A stretch of DNA of 38,784 nt, from NCBI GenBank assembly GCA_900541185.1, contig UQIQ01000014.1, positions 1-38,784 of the forward strand, given 5' to 3'. This document shows positions 7,858 through 17,356 of the stretch, piece by piece. The DNA comes from an uncultured Collinsella sp. (GTDB taxonomy: Bacteria; Actinomycetota; Coriobacteriia; Coriobacteriales; Coriobacteriaceae). The position numbers and the translations under genes were made by a program. The notes under the pieces were generated by a model, which did no database searches, was not told the origin of the DNA, and worked only from the letters and a program-made list of their open reading frames with translations. The stretch's first letter is position 1. Each line of letters starts with the position of its first letter.

Positions 7858-9321
7858 CTACTCCATCATATCGAGGACGGAAGGGCGAAGCTCGTTCTCG
7901 GCGGCCTCGGGATCGGTCTCGCGCAGGCGATTGATGTAGCGGTTGTACCACATCACGGCAAGGCCCAGGAAGACAACCACGCCGCCAACGTTGTAGACCA
8001 GCGTCAGCCACAGCGGCTGATCGAGCGGAATGGTGCCGCAGATAAGCACGAAGCAGAAGACCACAAGCAGGAATGCGGCAACGACCAGGCCAAAGCTGCG
8101 CGAGCCCATGCGGAAGCCACGGGGAGCAGCATCGAAGTTCTTGCGCAGCATAAAGTAGGCAAGCAGAATCAGCAGCGGCGGGAGCAGAGCGGTGGCAGCC
8201 GTCATGTTGGTGACGATCATGAGCAGGTCGTCGAGGTTACCGGAGCCCAGGGCCGGGATGATCAGGATGGGGACGACGATGGCGAACTGCAGCCAAGCGG
8301 CGCGGGCAGGAATGCCATGCTCGTTGAGCTCGACGATCTTGCTACCAAAGACGCCCTTGGGGATCTCGGTGAAGAAGACCTTGATGGGAGCGGAGGTCCA
8401 CATCATGAGGGAACCCAGCGTAGCGGCGAGAAGGATCAAGCCGATGACGCGCGTGGACACTTCCATAGGAATGCCAAAGTGGGCAAAGACAGCGCCGAAC
8501 ACGTCGAAGATGCCGGTGGAGATGGCAACGCTGCCCTCGGGGATGAACAGGTTAACCAGCAGCGAAGCGCCTGCATACAGAAGGCCGATGGTCAGGCCGG
8601 CGATAACGACGGTGCGCACGAAGGCCTTGACGCCACCCTTAAGGTCGTTAAGGAACACGCCGACAGACTCAGCGCCGCCAACGCCCTGGATGATCCAGGC
8701 AAGCGTACCGAAGAAGCCCCACGCAGTTGCGAAGTTGCTCATGTCGGGAGCCATGTTAGCGGGAGTAGGAGCCGTAGCGAACTCAACGCCGCCAAAGGCA
8801 GCAGCCAGGGACAGCAGGATGAACACGGCGGTCAGGCCGAGAGCCGCGGTCGAACCGAAGGAGGAAATGGAGCCGATCCACTTAGCGCCCTTGGTCGAAA
8901 CCCACGTGGCGATAGCAAAGACGACGATCTCGATAATGGTGATCCACAGCTGCGAAAGCTCGGCGTTGGCACCAAAGAACACGTAGCTCGCGTAGATGAT
9001 GACGTTGGGCAGGACGGACGCAAAGAAGAACAGGTTAACGAACCGGTAGCTAAATGCCGTCAGGAACGCCCAGCGACCACCCATCGAGGTCTTAACCCAT
9101 GCGTACACGCCAGACTCGGAGTCCTTGTTGAGGCCGACGAACTCGGCGGTAACCAGGGTATAGGGGACAAAGTACAAAAGCGTGGCGAAGAAGAACGACG
9201 GCGCAGCTGCCAAGCCGATGGCCGCGTTGTTGTTGATGATGTTCTTGATACCGAACACGGCGGCGACCGTCATGCCCAGCAGAGCGAACGAACCAATCGT
9301 TCCTCGTTTTTCAGAGCTCAT
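7858..9321 (-). CDS. APC-superfamily amino acid permease
   Basis: This 487-aa integral membrane protein has about 12 predicted helices. The N-terminal signature GSFALLGMTVAAVFGIKNII and the motif GVYAWVKTSMGG resemble the glutamate/GABA antiporter (GadC/YjeM) branch of the APC superfamily, so it probably moves an amino acid or amine across the cytoplasmic membrane by antiport or proton symport. The substrate is not predictable. The ATG at 9321 is chosen because GGGAGG lies six bases upstream; a TTG four codons earlier would overlap that site. It is followed by its own terminator and preceded by a plausible promoter at 9350-9378, so it is monocistronic. No decarboxylase gene is next to it. Confidence 0.85.
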   Translation of the reverse strand: MSSEKRGTIGSFALLGMTVAAVFGIKNIINNNAAIGLAAAPSFFFATLLYFVPYTLVTAEFVGLNKDSESGVYAWVKTSMGGRWAFLTAFSYRFVNLFFFASVLPNVIIYASYVFFGANAELSQLWITIIEIVVFAIATWVSTKGAKWIGSISSFGSTAALGLTAVFILLSLAAAFGGVEFATAPTPANMAPDMSNFATAWGFFGTLAWIIQGVGGAESVGVFLNDLKGGVKAFVRTVVIAGLTIGLLYAGASLLVNLFIPEGSVAISTGIFDVFGAVFAHFGIPMEVSTRVIGLILLAATLGSLMMWTSAPIKVFFTEIPKGVFGSKIVELNEHGIPARAAWLQFAIVVPILIIPALGSGNLDDLLMIVTNMTAATALLPPLLILLAYFMLRKNFDAAPRGFRMGSRSFGLVVAAFLLVVFCFVLICGTIPLDQPLWLTLVYNVGGVVVFLGLAVMWYNRYINRLRETDPEAAENELRPSVLDMME

Positions 9322-9349
9322 AAGCCCTCCCAATCATCTGTTAAATGTC

Positions 9350-9378
9350 ATCTAAACCCGTCCGAGCTGCAAGTGCAA
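9350..9378 (-). promoter_or_regulatory. Probable promoter of the permease gene
   Basis: Minus strand: -35 TTGCAC (9373-9378), 17-bp spacer, -10 TTAGAT (9350-9355). A 7-bp inverted repeat CCGTCCG/CGGACGG brackets the -35 and spacer and may be an operator. Confidence 0.45.
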
Positions 9379-9474
9379 ACACGGACGGCGCACCTGCTAA
9401 GGGGAATGGGGAAAAGGGAGTCAACAAAGCCATCCCCCTTAACGGCGCGAAGCAAACGCCCAGGCGGACGAATA

Positions 9475-9930
9475 CTACTTGTTGGGGAAGGAATAACCTT
9501 CGACTGTCACGTGCAGTACCACGACGCGGGGATCCGCGGCATCGGCCACGACACGGTAGGCCTCGTCAATTTCGACGACGGCAACGCCGCCGGTGGGAAT
9601 CGTCACGGTCTCCCCCGTACCCTCAAAGCGCTCGCGATCATCGATATCGCTGTAGGCGCGCGTACAGGTAAGATCGGCCTTGGAAGCCACCTCAACGGTC
9701 AGATTGCCGTCGAGCGGGGCGAGCACGGCATGGTAGCGACGGTGACCGACCAGATCGGCAGTAGCCGCCTCGTGGGCGTTCACCCACCAATACACCAGCG
9801 AGTCGCCGATAGAGTACGCCACATCGTGCTGCAGTTCAGAAACGCCGTCGAGTGCCTGACCGGTACGCATCCACTTCTTGACGGACTTCATCTGGGCGTC
9901 GAAATCGGCACGCGAGTTAAAGATATGCAT
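9475..9930 (-). CDS. ebgC: Evolved-type beta-galactosidase subunit beta (EbgC, YhcH/YjgK/YiaL family)
   Basis: The 151-aa cupin-like protein matches E. coli EbgC over its full length: SIGDSLVYW, GHRRYHAVL, TGETVTIPTGGVAVV, DEAYRV and the C-terminal VVLHVTVEGYSFPNK. EbgC is the small subunit of the alpha4-beta4 Ebg galactosidase and is needed for full activity. The gene starts three bases after the ebgA stop, and its ribosome site (GGAGG) lies inside the ebgA end, so the two are translationally coupled. The 153-bp gap beyond its stop has no clear terminator. Confidence 0.93.
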   Translation of the reverse strand: MHIFNSRADFDAQMKSVKKWMRTGQALDGVSELQHDVAYSIGDSLVYWWVNAHEAATADLVGHRRYHAVLAPLDGNLTVEVASKADLTCTRAYSDIDDRERFEGTGETVTIPTGGVAVVEIDEAYRVVADAADPRVVVLHVTVEGYSFPNK

Positions 9931-9933
9931 GAC

Positions 9934-12900
9934 TTATGCCTCCTTAATGGGTGCCAGCGCCTGAGCCAGATCGGCAGACGTCAGCGGTCGCAGGGACACC
10001 TCAAAGCTGAAGCTCTCAAAACGGGTGCGATAGGAATCGAGCACCTCGGAACCCCAAGAGTTCGAGCCAAGGCCAAGCAGCTGGTCGTTGATGTTGACCG
10101 TAACCGTGTCGCCCGGGACAAGATCGTAGACATGCTTGGCGTTATCGATAGCCTCGCAGCTATAGGGCCATGCGGAGAACGAGAACGGATTGGAAGCGGC
10201 GTCGCTCGGACGCGTCACGACCAGACCGTCACCGTGGCTGGAGCGCAGGGCGACCCAGCGGGTACCCTCGCGGTTGGCGCAGTCCTGGGGCATAACGTAG
10301 GGCGTGAACATGTCGTCGACCGTAGTGCGGTAATGACCGACCGGGTTGGCGCGCAGCGAGTCCGGATAGTTCTCGCCCGGGCCGTGGCCATACCACTCGA
10401 CGGCACGATCACAACCGGGAACCTCGAAGGAGATGCCGATGCGCGGGATAATGTCCGAATAGTCGCCGTAGGGCTCGCCGGAAACCTTGAGGTCGACGCG
10501 GCCACTCGGAAGCACGGTATAGACGAGCTCGACGCGCATGCCGAACGCGCGGACGGGAGGAGCAATACGCTGGCTCACGGTAACGACGACCACATTGCCG
10601 TCCTGCTTCCAAGTAACCTTGCGGGTAGACGTCTGCATCACATCGATGAAGTTGTCCTTCCACAGGGAGTCATACTCTTGGGCGTGGTTGTCGACGAGCG
10701 GATGCCAAAAACCAACCTGGGGACCAGAGGCCATGACGTCGCGGCCGGATGCCTTCCACTCGCTCACGGTACCGTTGACCTTGCTGAAGGTCAGCTCGCC
10801 GTTGAGGGAGTGAATGTGGATCTCCTGCTCGGTCTCCTCGACCGTAAGCTCAGGACGAGCGGGGGCAGCGATGGCCGGCGCCGAATGGTTGGCGATGGCA
10901 AACTGGCTTGCACCCAGTTGGAACATCGGCTCGCACCAGACGTGAGCGGCCATGGTGTAGGCGCGCACGGTCAGCAGGGTCTCGCCTACCGCGGCCTCGT
11001 GAATCACTAGCGGAAGCTGGACGGACTCGCCGGGGGCAACCGCACCGGGCATGAGCGTCTTGCGGCAGACCACGTCGCCGTCCACCAGGGTCTCGGCCGA
11101 CAGGCAGACATCCTCGAGGGTGGTAAACCAACGCTTGTTAGTGACAGTCAGCTCGCCTGCCTCGGCGTCATAAGCCATGCGAACCGGGCAGATGACCTGA
11201 CCATACTCAGTGAGGCCCGGGCTCGGCTGCTGCCAAGGGAACACCATGCCATCGATGCAGAAGTTGCTGTTGTTGGGGTAATCGCCGTTGTCGCCACCAT
11301 ACATATCGTAGGCAACGCCGTCCTCGGTCACAGCAGCCAAACCGTGGTCGCACCATTCCCAGATAAACTGGCCTTGGATGCAATCCCAGCGATCGAAGAC
11401 CTCCTGGTACTCGGACAGGCCTCCGGGGCCATTGCCCATGGAGTGACCGTACTCGCAGTTAATGCGCGGCTTGGGGAACGGATGCTCGCCAAAGTCGTTC
11501 ATCTGCGACACACGGGAGTACATCGTGGAAATGACGTCGACGGTATCGGCGTTGCGGTCCTCCTCGTAGTGGACCGGACGACCGTCGAGCTCGTGAGCCT
11601 TGGCGTACATCGCGCGGATGTTGCAGCCATAGCCGCTCTCGTTGCCCATCGACCACATAATGATGCAGGCGTGGTTGCGCTCCTGCATCACCAGGCGCTC
11701 AATGCGGTCGACGTAGGCCGGCTCCCAGGCAGGGTCGTCGGTGACCAGGGCGATATTGCCGATATTCTCGAAGCCGTGGCTCTCCATATCGGTCTCGGCG
11801 ACCAGCATGATGCCGTACTCGTCGCACAGCTCGTAGAAGCGCGGATCGTTGGCGTAGTGGGACGTGCGCACCGCGTTGATGTTGTGCTGCTTCATAAGCT
11901 CCAGGTCGCGGCGCATGCGATCGAGGCCCACGGCGCGGCCCTTGTGATCGTCGTGATCGTGGCGGTTGACACCATGCATCTTAAAGTAAGTGCCGTTGAG
12001 GTAGATATGATTGCCCTCGACCGTCACCTCGGCAAGACCCTGGCGATGCGGGACGTATTCGCTGACCTGGTCACCGTCGTAGACCTCAAACGTAAGGTCA
12101 TAGAGGAAGGGATCCTCGGGATTCCAGAAGTGGGCATCGGTCACGCTGCACTCGGCATGGCCGTCGACGCACTCACCCGTAGCCACCACGTTCTCGCCAT
12201 CACTGAGCGTAAACACAACGCGGGTAGCTCCCTCGGCAACCGTATCGAGCGTGATCAGAGCGGCATCGCCCTCGCGGTGCGTGCGGAACCTAAAGTCGAC
12301 CAGGTGTGCGGCGGGACGCTGCATAAGGTACACATCGCGGAAGATGCCCGAGGCCCACCACATGTCCTGATCCTCGATATAGCTGCCATCGCTGTACTGC
12401 AGGACCTTGACCGCAAACAGGTTGTCGCCCTCGACGAGCGCGTCGGTCACGTCGAACTCGGCAGACAGGCGCGAACCCTTGGTCATGCCGATAAACTGAC
12501 CGTTGACGTACAGCTCGCCATAGCTCTCGATGCCGTCAAAGCGAATGATCTCGCGAGCGCCGGCAGGAACGGCGGGAAGGTTGACGATGCGCTGGTACAC
12601 GCCCGTGGGATCGTCAGAGGGAACGAACGGCTGATCCACCGGGAACGGGAAGCCCTCGTCGGTGTAGGCAAGGTTGCCATAGCCGTCCACCTGCCACAGG
12701 TGCGGAACCTCCACGTGATCCCACTCGGGCTCGTACGTGGAAAGCTCCTCGCTAGAGACGGCAGCGGGGCCCTCAAAGAGGCGGAACTGCCACGAGCCGG
12801 ACAGCTGGACAAACCCGCGCGACAGCTCGCGGCTGTACGTTGCAGCGAGATCGGCGGTCTCATAACCCATAAAGTACGCATGGGGTGCCAGGCGGTTCCT

Positions 12901-12942
12901 ATGGGTGAGCGCTTGGTTTTCCCAATCGTTAATGGTGTCCAT
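9934..12942 (-). CDS. ebgA: Beta-galactosidase large subunit (GH2, EbgA/LacZ type)
   Basis: The 1002-aa protein is a five-domain glycoside hydrolase family 2 beta-galactosidase. It has the N-terminal jelly-roll domain, Ig-like domains, the TIM barrel with acid/base Glu435 (in WSMGNESGYG) and nucleophile Glu497 (in NCEYGHSMGN), and the C-terminal beta-sandwich (bgal small-chain domain, about 720-1000). It hydrolyses lactose and related beta-galactosides. No signal peptide is visible, so it is cytoplasmic. It pairs with ebgC and is divergent from a LacI-type gene. AAGGAG precedes the ATG. Three operators lie upstream, so induction by a galactoside is expected. No lactose transporter is encoded in the window. 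Confidence 0.96.
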   Translation of the reverse strand: MDTINDWENQALTHRNRLAPHAYFMGYETADLAATYSRELSRGFVQLSGSWQFRLFEGPAAVSSEELSTYEPEWDHVEVPHLWQVDGYGNLAYTDEGFPFPVDQPFVPSDDPTGVYQRIVNLPAVPAGAREIIRFDGIESYGELYVNGQFIGMTKGSRLSAEFDVTDALVEGDNLFAVKVLQYSDGSYIEDQDMWWASGIFRDVYLMQRPAAHLVDFRFRTHREGDAALITLDTVAEGATRVVFTLSDGENVVATGECVDGHAECSVTDAHFWNPEDPFLYDLTFEVYDGDQVSEYVPHRQGLAEVTVEGNHIYLNGTYFKMHGVNRHDHDDHKGRAVGLDRMRRDLELMKQHNINAVRTSHYANDPRFYELCDEYGIMLVAETDMESHGFENIGNIALVTDDPAWEPAYVDRIERLVMQERNHACIIMWSMGNESGYGCNIRAMYAKAHELDGRPVHYEEDRNADTVDVISTMYSRVSQMNDFGEHPFPKPRINCEYGHSMGNGPGGLSEYQEVFDRWDCIQGQFIWEWCDHGLAAVTEDGVAYDMYGGDNGDYPNNSNFCIDGMVFPWQQPSPGLTEYGQVICPVRMAYDAEAGELTVTNKRWFTTLEDVCLSAETLVDGDVVCRKTLMPGAVAPGESVQLPLVIHEAAVGETLLTVRAYTMAAHVWCEPMFQLGASQFAIANHSAPAIAAPARPELTVEETEQEIHIHSLNGELTFSKVNGTVSEWKASGRDVMASGPQVGFWHPLVDNHAQEYDSLWKDNFIDVMQTSTRKVTWKQDGNVVVVTVSQRIAPPVRAFGMRVELVYTVLPSGRVDLKVSGEPYGDYSDIIPRIGISFEVPGCDRAVEWYGHGPGENYPDSLRANPVGHYRTTVDDMFTPYVMPQDCANREGTRWVALRSSHGDGLVVTRPSDAASNPFSFSAWPYSCEAIDNAKHVYDLVPGDTVTVNINDQLLGLGSNSWGSEVLDSYRTRFESFSFEVSLRPLTSADLAQALAPIKEA

Positions 12943-12976
12943 GGTGATGCTCCTTCGTCATCGTAGTGATTCTTGT

Positions 12977-13075
12977 GCAACCGGTTGTCCTTATCTTACG
13001 GGCGATGCAAAAAACTGTGCAACCGGTTGTCCGCTGAACGGTCGATTTGGTCGGGTTAACGGTGCAACCGGTTGT
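12977..13075. promoter_or_regulatory. Three LacI-type operators upstream of ebgA
   Basis: The near-palindrome GCAACCGGTTGT occurs exactly at 12977-12988, 13019-13030 and 13064-13075. Centres are 42 and 45 bp apart, about four helical turns. CG-centred palindromes of this form are typical of LacI-family sites, and the LacI gene is the divergent neighbour. The remaining part of this gap (13083-13318) holds only the LacI promoter region, with TATAGT at 13252-13257 as a likely -10. Confidence 0.85.
12993..13022 (-). promoter_or_regulatory. ebgA promoter
   Basis: Minus strand: -35 TTGCAC (13017-13022) lies inside the middle operator; an 18-bp spacer leads to -10 TAAGAT (12993-12998). The first operator then covers the expected start of transcription. 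Bound repressor would block both polymerase contact and initiation. Confidence 0.6.
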
Positions 13076-13318
13076 ACAACCGCGACACTTATGTCACCCT
13101 GAGTATCGAAACTCAGCTCAAGACATCGTTCTTAAGCTCGTAGGCAACCGCCACGCCCGCTGATATCTCACCCATACGAGACGTATTCGATTGCGGCTTG
13201 GTTGCAAAACGGCACCGGTCACCGGATATCATGAACGCTGTTCAGACGCGCTATAGTAAGCTGTATCCGCACCAGCCCGTATCAGCGACAACATCGACCG
13301 CATTCTCCAGGAGACGCC

Positions 13319-14335
13319 ATGACCCAACCAGTTCGCACCGCACCTACGCTTGCCGAGGTTGCCGCAGCTGCCGGCGTGTCGCGCTCCACGGCATCGCGCG
13401 CTCTCAACGATTCGCCCCGCATTAGCGAGGAAACCAAAAAGCGCGTCCGCGCGGCGGCCAAGGAAGTCAATTTTGTCCCCAACGCTCGTGGCCGAGCGCT
13501 CGCTGTCGGGCGCACGGAAATCATCGCCGTGCTCGTGACCGAGCCTCTGAGTGAACTCTTCAGCGACCCCACCTATAGCGAGTTTTTGAGCGGCATTACC
13601 GAGGAACTGTCGGAGTCGTCCTATCTGCCCGTTATCTTGCAGGCGTCTTCTACGCATGAGCGCAACCGCGCACGCGAGCACTTTGAGCGCCGCTCGTTCG
13701 ACGCCGTGATCGACGTCTCTCCCTACAAAGGCAGCGAGCTGCTCGAGGTACTGCGCGAGCTGGGCGTACCCACCGTGTTGTGCGGCCAGCTCGAGGGCCA
13801 CCCCTATCGCGATGTGTTCTCGACGGTCTACTCTGACGACGAAGAGGGCGGACATTTTGCGGCACTCGCCATGAAGGATCGCGGGCGCAAAGATATCGTC
13901 GCCGTGTTGGGACCGCAAGACAACCCCGCTGTTGTCGACCGCCTGCGCGGCTACCGCGCCGTCTTGGGCGAAGACCTCCCAGACGCAAACGTTATCTATA
14001 CCGGCTGGAACAGCGGAGACGGCTATCAGGCCATGCACCAGATCCTCGCGCGCGAGATTGCTTTCGATGGCGTGCTCTGCGGATCGGACCGTATCGCGGC
14101 TGGCGTCATCACCGCACTCAACGAGGCAGGCCTATCCGTTCCTACGGACGTTTCTGTCGTCGGCTTCGACGATCACGAGATTGCGGCGCGCTGCGTCCCC
14201 GCGCTCACGACCGTCCGCCAGCCCCTGCGCGAAGAAGGACACATGGCCGCCAACATTGCGCTCGACATGATCAAGGGTGCCGAGCCCACCACCTCCGTGA
14301 TGCACATGCAGCTGATCCAGAGAGACTCGCTATAA
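13319..14335 (+). CDS. LacI-family transcriptional regulator of the ebg genes
   Basis: The 338-aa protein has an N-terminal LacI-type helix-turn-helix (TLAEVAAAAGVSRSTASRAL, about residues 10-29) with a hinge helix (NARGRALAVGR), followed by a periplasmic-binding-protein-like effector domain including GVLCGSDRIAAGVITAL and VSVVGFDDHEIA. AGGAG precedes the ATG. It is divergent from ebgA, and three identical LacI-type operators lie nearer ebgA, so repression of ebgAC relieved by a sugar ligand is the natural reading. The effector itself is not known. Transcription ends at a hairpin with a T-run directly after the stop. Confidence 0.92.
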   Translation: MTQPVRTAPTLAEVAAAAGVSRSTASRALNDSPRISEETKKRVRAAAKEVNFVPNARGRALAVGRTEIIAVLVTEPLSELFSDPTYSEFLSGITEELSESSYLPVILQASSTHERNRAREHFERRSFDAVIDVSPYKGSELLEVLRELGVPTVLCGQLEGHPYRDVFSTVYSDDEEGGHFAALAMKDRGRKDIVAVLGPQDNPAVVDRLRGYRAVLGEDLPDANVIYTGWNSGDGYQAMHQILAREIAFDGVLCGSDRIAAGVITALNEAGLSVPTDVSVVGFDDHEIAARCVPALTTVRQPLREEGHMAANIALDMIKGAEPTTSVMHMQLIQRDSL

Positions 14336-14341
14336 GAAACT

Positions 14342-14390
14342 GGGGCAGGCTTTCTGCCAGACAGTTGTTGCGGAAAGCCTGCCCCGTTTT
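14342..14390 (+). terminator. Intrinsic terminator after the LacI gene
   Basis: GGGGCAGGCTTTC (14342-14354) pairs perfectly with 14373-14385, followed by GTTTT. The stem begins six bases after the stop. Confidence 0.75.
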
Positions 14391-14402
14391 GAGCGCTCAT
14401 TC

Positions 14403-14550
14403 TGGGGCACAGTTTCCGTTAGACAGCCCAACCGGAAACTGTGCCCCATTATTTGGCTGGATTCTGGGTCGCAGTTTCCCAAAGGGGCCTGTTTGGGAAA
14501 CTGCGACCCGTTCTGGACGCAAATTCCGGGTCGTAGTTTCCGCGACGCCC
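14403..14550. repeat. Run of related long hairpins after the LacI terminator
   Basis: A perfect 16-bp hairpin (TGGGGCACAGTTTCCG at 14403-14418 with 14433-14448) is followed by a perfect 18-bp hairpin (GGGTCGCAGTTTCCCAAA at 14466-14483 with 14492-14509), then a third related left arm, GGGTCGTAGTTTCC (14528-14541), with only a weak partner. They share the word AGTTTCC after a GGG-C segment. They fill the 305-bp gap between convergent LacI and aspS genes, which holds no gene. Confidence 0.8.
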
Positions 14551-14582
14551 AGTCAACCTATACCCTCGCAACCTCGGCGTAT

Positions 14583-14617
14583 AAAAAACGAGGGAAGGCA
14601 CGTGTCCTTCCCTCGTT
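14583..14617 (-). terminator. Intrinsic terminator after aspS
   Basis: On the minus strand ACGAGGGAAGG pairs with CCTTCCCTCGT around ACACGTG, followed by TTTTTTAT. Confidence 0.88.
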
Positions 14618-14640
14618 ACGGGCAATATGTAGCCGCTCGC

Positions 14641-16428
14641 CTACATCAGGCGCAGGCTGACGTCCTTGAGCTGGGCGCCGCTAACGGCACTCGGGGCGCC
14701 CGACATGAGGTCGGAGCCGCTGGCCGTCTTGGGGAACGCCATGACGTCGCGGATGGAGTCGGAGCCGGTGAGCAGCATGCACACGCGGTCCAGGCCCAGA
14801 GCAAAACCGCCCATCGGGGGCGCACCAAACTTGAGGGCCTCCATGAGGAAGCCAAACTGCGACTCGGCGCGCTCCTCGGTAAAGCCCAGGAGCTTGAGCA
14901 TGGACATCTGCATCTCGGCGTTGTGGATACGCATACCGCCGCCGCCGGCCTCAAAGCCGTCCATGACAAAGTCGTAGGTGCAAGAACCGGCTGCCAACGG
15001 ATCGGCCTCGATCTTGGCAATGTCGGTCTCGGTCGGCAGGGTAAAGGGCTGGTGCTCGGCAGCATAGGCCTTGCGATCCTCGTCCCAGTGGAACAGCGGG
15101 AAGTTGACGACCCACAGGAAGTCGTGGCCCTCGCGCTTGATCTCGAGCGCATTGGCCATGTGCGAACGCATGCCGCCCAGGATCTCGTCGGAGAGCAAGC
15201 GCGGGCCGGCGGCGAACATCACAAGGTCGCCGGGCTCGACGTCCATGCGCTCGCGCAGAGCCGCCATCTCCTCGTCCGAGAAGAACTTGACGATGGGGCT
15301 GTTGATAGAGCCGTCCTCGCGGAAAGCAATCCAGGCCAGGCCCTTGGCGCCAAACGTGGAGGCCACGCCGGCGAGCTTATCGATCTTGGCACGTGCCCAG
15401 GCACCGGCGCCCTTGGCGTTGATGGCCTTGACGACAGAGCCCTCCTCGTTCGCAGCGGTCGCGAAGACCTTGAACTTGGAGTTGGCAAAGATGTCGGTCA
15501 GGTCGACCAGGTGCATGCCATAGCGGGTATCGGGCTTGTCGGAGCCATAGGTATCCATGGCCTCCCAGTAGTTCATGCGACGCAGCGGCGTGGGCATCTC
15601 GACACCCATGCGACCGAAGGCATCGGCCAGGACCTCTTCGAGCGCGCTCATAACGTCGTTCTGGTCCACGAAGGACATCTCGATATCGACCTGAGTGAAC
15701 TCGGGCTGACGGTCGGCACGCAGGTCCTCGTCGCGGAAGCACTTGGCAACCTGGTAGTAGCGCTCGACGCCACCGACCATGAGCAGCTGCTTCAGGAGCT
15801 GCGGGGACTGCGGCAGGGCGTAGAAGTTACCCGGCTGGATGCGGCTGGGGACGATGAAGTCGCGGGCGCCCTCGGGCGTGGACTTAAACAGGGAGGGCGT
15901 CTCGACCTCCATGAACTCACGGTTGTGCAGCGCCTCGCGAATGGCAAAGGTGAAGTCGGAGCGCAGCTTGAGGTTGGCCATCATTTCGGGACGACGGAGG
16001 TCCAGATAGCGATAGCGCAGGCGGGTGTCCTCGCTGGTCTCGATGCCGTCCTCGATCTGGAACGGCGGGGTGACGGACGTGTTGAGCACCTCGGCGTGGT
16101 CGGTCAGGACCTCGATCTCGCCGGTCGCGAGCTTGGTGTTGGTGGTCTCCTCGCCACGGGCGCGCACGACGCCGTGGATCTTGATGGGCCACTCGGGACG
16201 CATGGTCTCGGCGATCTTAAAGGCATCGCCATCGGAGTGCTCGGGGTCGAAGGTGAGCTGCGTGATGCCCTCGCGGTCGCGAAGGTCGCAGAAGATAAGG
16301 CCGCCGTGGTCGCGGCGACGGCTCACCCAACCGGTGAGGGTGACCTCTTCGCCCACGTTCTCGAAGCGAAGCTCGCCGCAGGTACGGGTGTGCATGGAAT
16401 GCTCATCGATGGGACGGGTCTGGCTCAT
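14641..16428 (-). CDS. aspS: Aspartyl-tRNA synthetase
   Basis: This 595-aa class II synthetase charges tRNA with aspartate. It has the bacterial layout: an N-terminal OB-fold anticodon domain (about 1-115, with GWVSRRRDHGGLIFCDLRD), the catalytic core with motif 2 (CFRDEDLRADRQPEFTQVD), a GAD insertion in the middle (about 290-420) and motif 3 near the end (GGFALGLDRVCMLL). Length is normal for bacterial AspRS. AAGGAGG precedes the ATG by nine bases. It stands alone, ends at a strong terminator, and is divergent from serB across a 256-bp gap. There is no adjacent gatCAB to hint at tRNA-Asn misacylation. Confidence 0.97.
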   Translation of the reverse strand: MSQTRPIDEHSMHTRTCGELRFENVGEEVTLTGWVSRRRDHGGLIFCDLRDREGITQLTFDPEHSDGDAFKIAETMRPEWPIKIHGVVRARGEETTNTKLATGEIEVLTDHAEVLNTSVTPPFQIEDGIETSEDTRLRYRYLDLRRPEMMANLKLRSDFTFAIREALHNREFMEVETPSLFKSTPEGARDFIVPSRIQPGNFYALPQSPQLLKQLLMVGGVERYYQVAKCFRDEDLRADRQPEFTQVDIEMSFVDQNDVMSALEEVLADAFGRMGVEMPTPLRRMNYWEAMDTYGSDKPDTRYGMHLVDLTDIFANSKFKVFATAANEEGSVVKAINAKGAGAWARAKIDKLAGVASTFGAKGLAWIAFREDGSINSPIVKFFSDEEMAALRERMDVEPGDLVMFAAGPRLLSDEILGGMRSHMANALEIKREGHDFLWVVNFPLFHWDEDRKAYAAEHQPFTLPTETDIAKIEADPLAAGSCTYDFVMDGFEAGGGGMRIHNAEMQMSMLKLLGFTEERAESQFGFLMEALKFGAPPMGGFALGLDRVCMLLTGSDSIRDVMAFPKTASGSDLMSGAPSAVSGAQLKDVSLRLM

Positions 16429-16684
16429 ACCAGTGATCCTCCTTTATGGATCTGTGCCGCCCCGTGTCGTTCCGGGCGGCGTCGTACAGATTTGCCCAGC
16501 CTGCGTAAACCGCGCAGCCGGACATGGCGTTCTATCTTATCGCACCCACGTCGATGTACCGCGAAAAAGTAACTCTTGCCCAAAGACTTGACGGAGACGA
16601 AACAATTGACGCGGCCTGGCCGTCGCCCAGGCGCGCCGCGTGCGACAATGTGCCCCAATACAACTGCACTCGGAAAGGCCCACC

Positions 16685-17320
16685 ATGACTGCACGCCTCA
16701 TTGTTATGGATATCGACTCCACGCTCATCAACCAGGAGGTCATCGACCTGTTGGGCGAGGAGGCCGGCGTAGGCGAGCAAGTGGCGAAGATCACCGAGCG
16801 CGCCATGCGCGGCGAGCTCGACTTTAAGCAGGCGCTCGAGGAACGCGTGGGGCTGCTTGCCGGCTTGGACGAGAGTGTGTTCGAGCGCACCTTTGAGCGC
16901 GTGACGTTTACCCCCGGCGCGTTAGAGCTTGTGCGCTCGGCACACAGCAAGGGCTGGAAGGTCGGCGTGGTAAGCGGCGGCTTCCACGAGGTCGCTGACA
17001 AGATCGTAACCGCCGCGGGCATCGATTTTTGCCTGGCCAACCGCCTGGAAGTCATGGACGGCAAGCTCACCGGTAAGTTGGCTGCCAACATTGTGACCAA
17101 GGAGTCCAAGCTCATCCAGCTGCTGGACTGGGCAGTTGAGTGCGGTGTCGACATGGCCCATACCGTGGCAATCGGCGACGGCGCCAACGACATCCCCATG
17201 ATTCAGGCTGCGGGCACGGGCATCGCGTTTTGCGCCAAGCCCAAGACGCGCGAAGCCGCCCCGTTTGCCATCGACGAGCGCAACCTGATGCTCGCCATGG
17301 ACATCATCCTGCGTGACTAG
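16685..17320 (+). CDS. serB: Phosphoserine phosphatase-type HAD hydrolase
   Basis: The 211-aa protein is a HAD-superfamily phosphatase of the SerB type: motif I MDIDST (Asp9, Asp11), a helical cap, motif II in VVSGGFHEVADKI and motif IV IGDGANDIPMIQAAG. SerB removes phosphate from L-phosphoserine in the last step of serine synthesis. It has the catalytic domain only and no N-terminal ACT domain, as in many Gram-positive SerBs. The ATG at 16685 follows GGAAAGG. No serA or serC is adjacent, so another small phosphomonoester substrate is possible. Confidence 0.88.
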   Translation: MTARLIVMDIDSTLINQEVIDLLGEEAGVGEQVAKITERAMRGELDFKQALEERVGLLAGLDESVFERTFERVTFTPGALELVRSAHSKGWKVGVVSGGFHEVADKIVTAAGIDFCLANRLEVMDGKLTGKLAANIVTKESKLIQLLDWAVECGVDMAHTVAIGDGANDIPMIQAAGTGIAFCAKPKTREAAPFAIDERNLMLAMDIILRD

Positions 17321-17356
17321 CCGATCCGTCTAACAATTGAATCAGTCTGTCCCATA

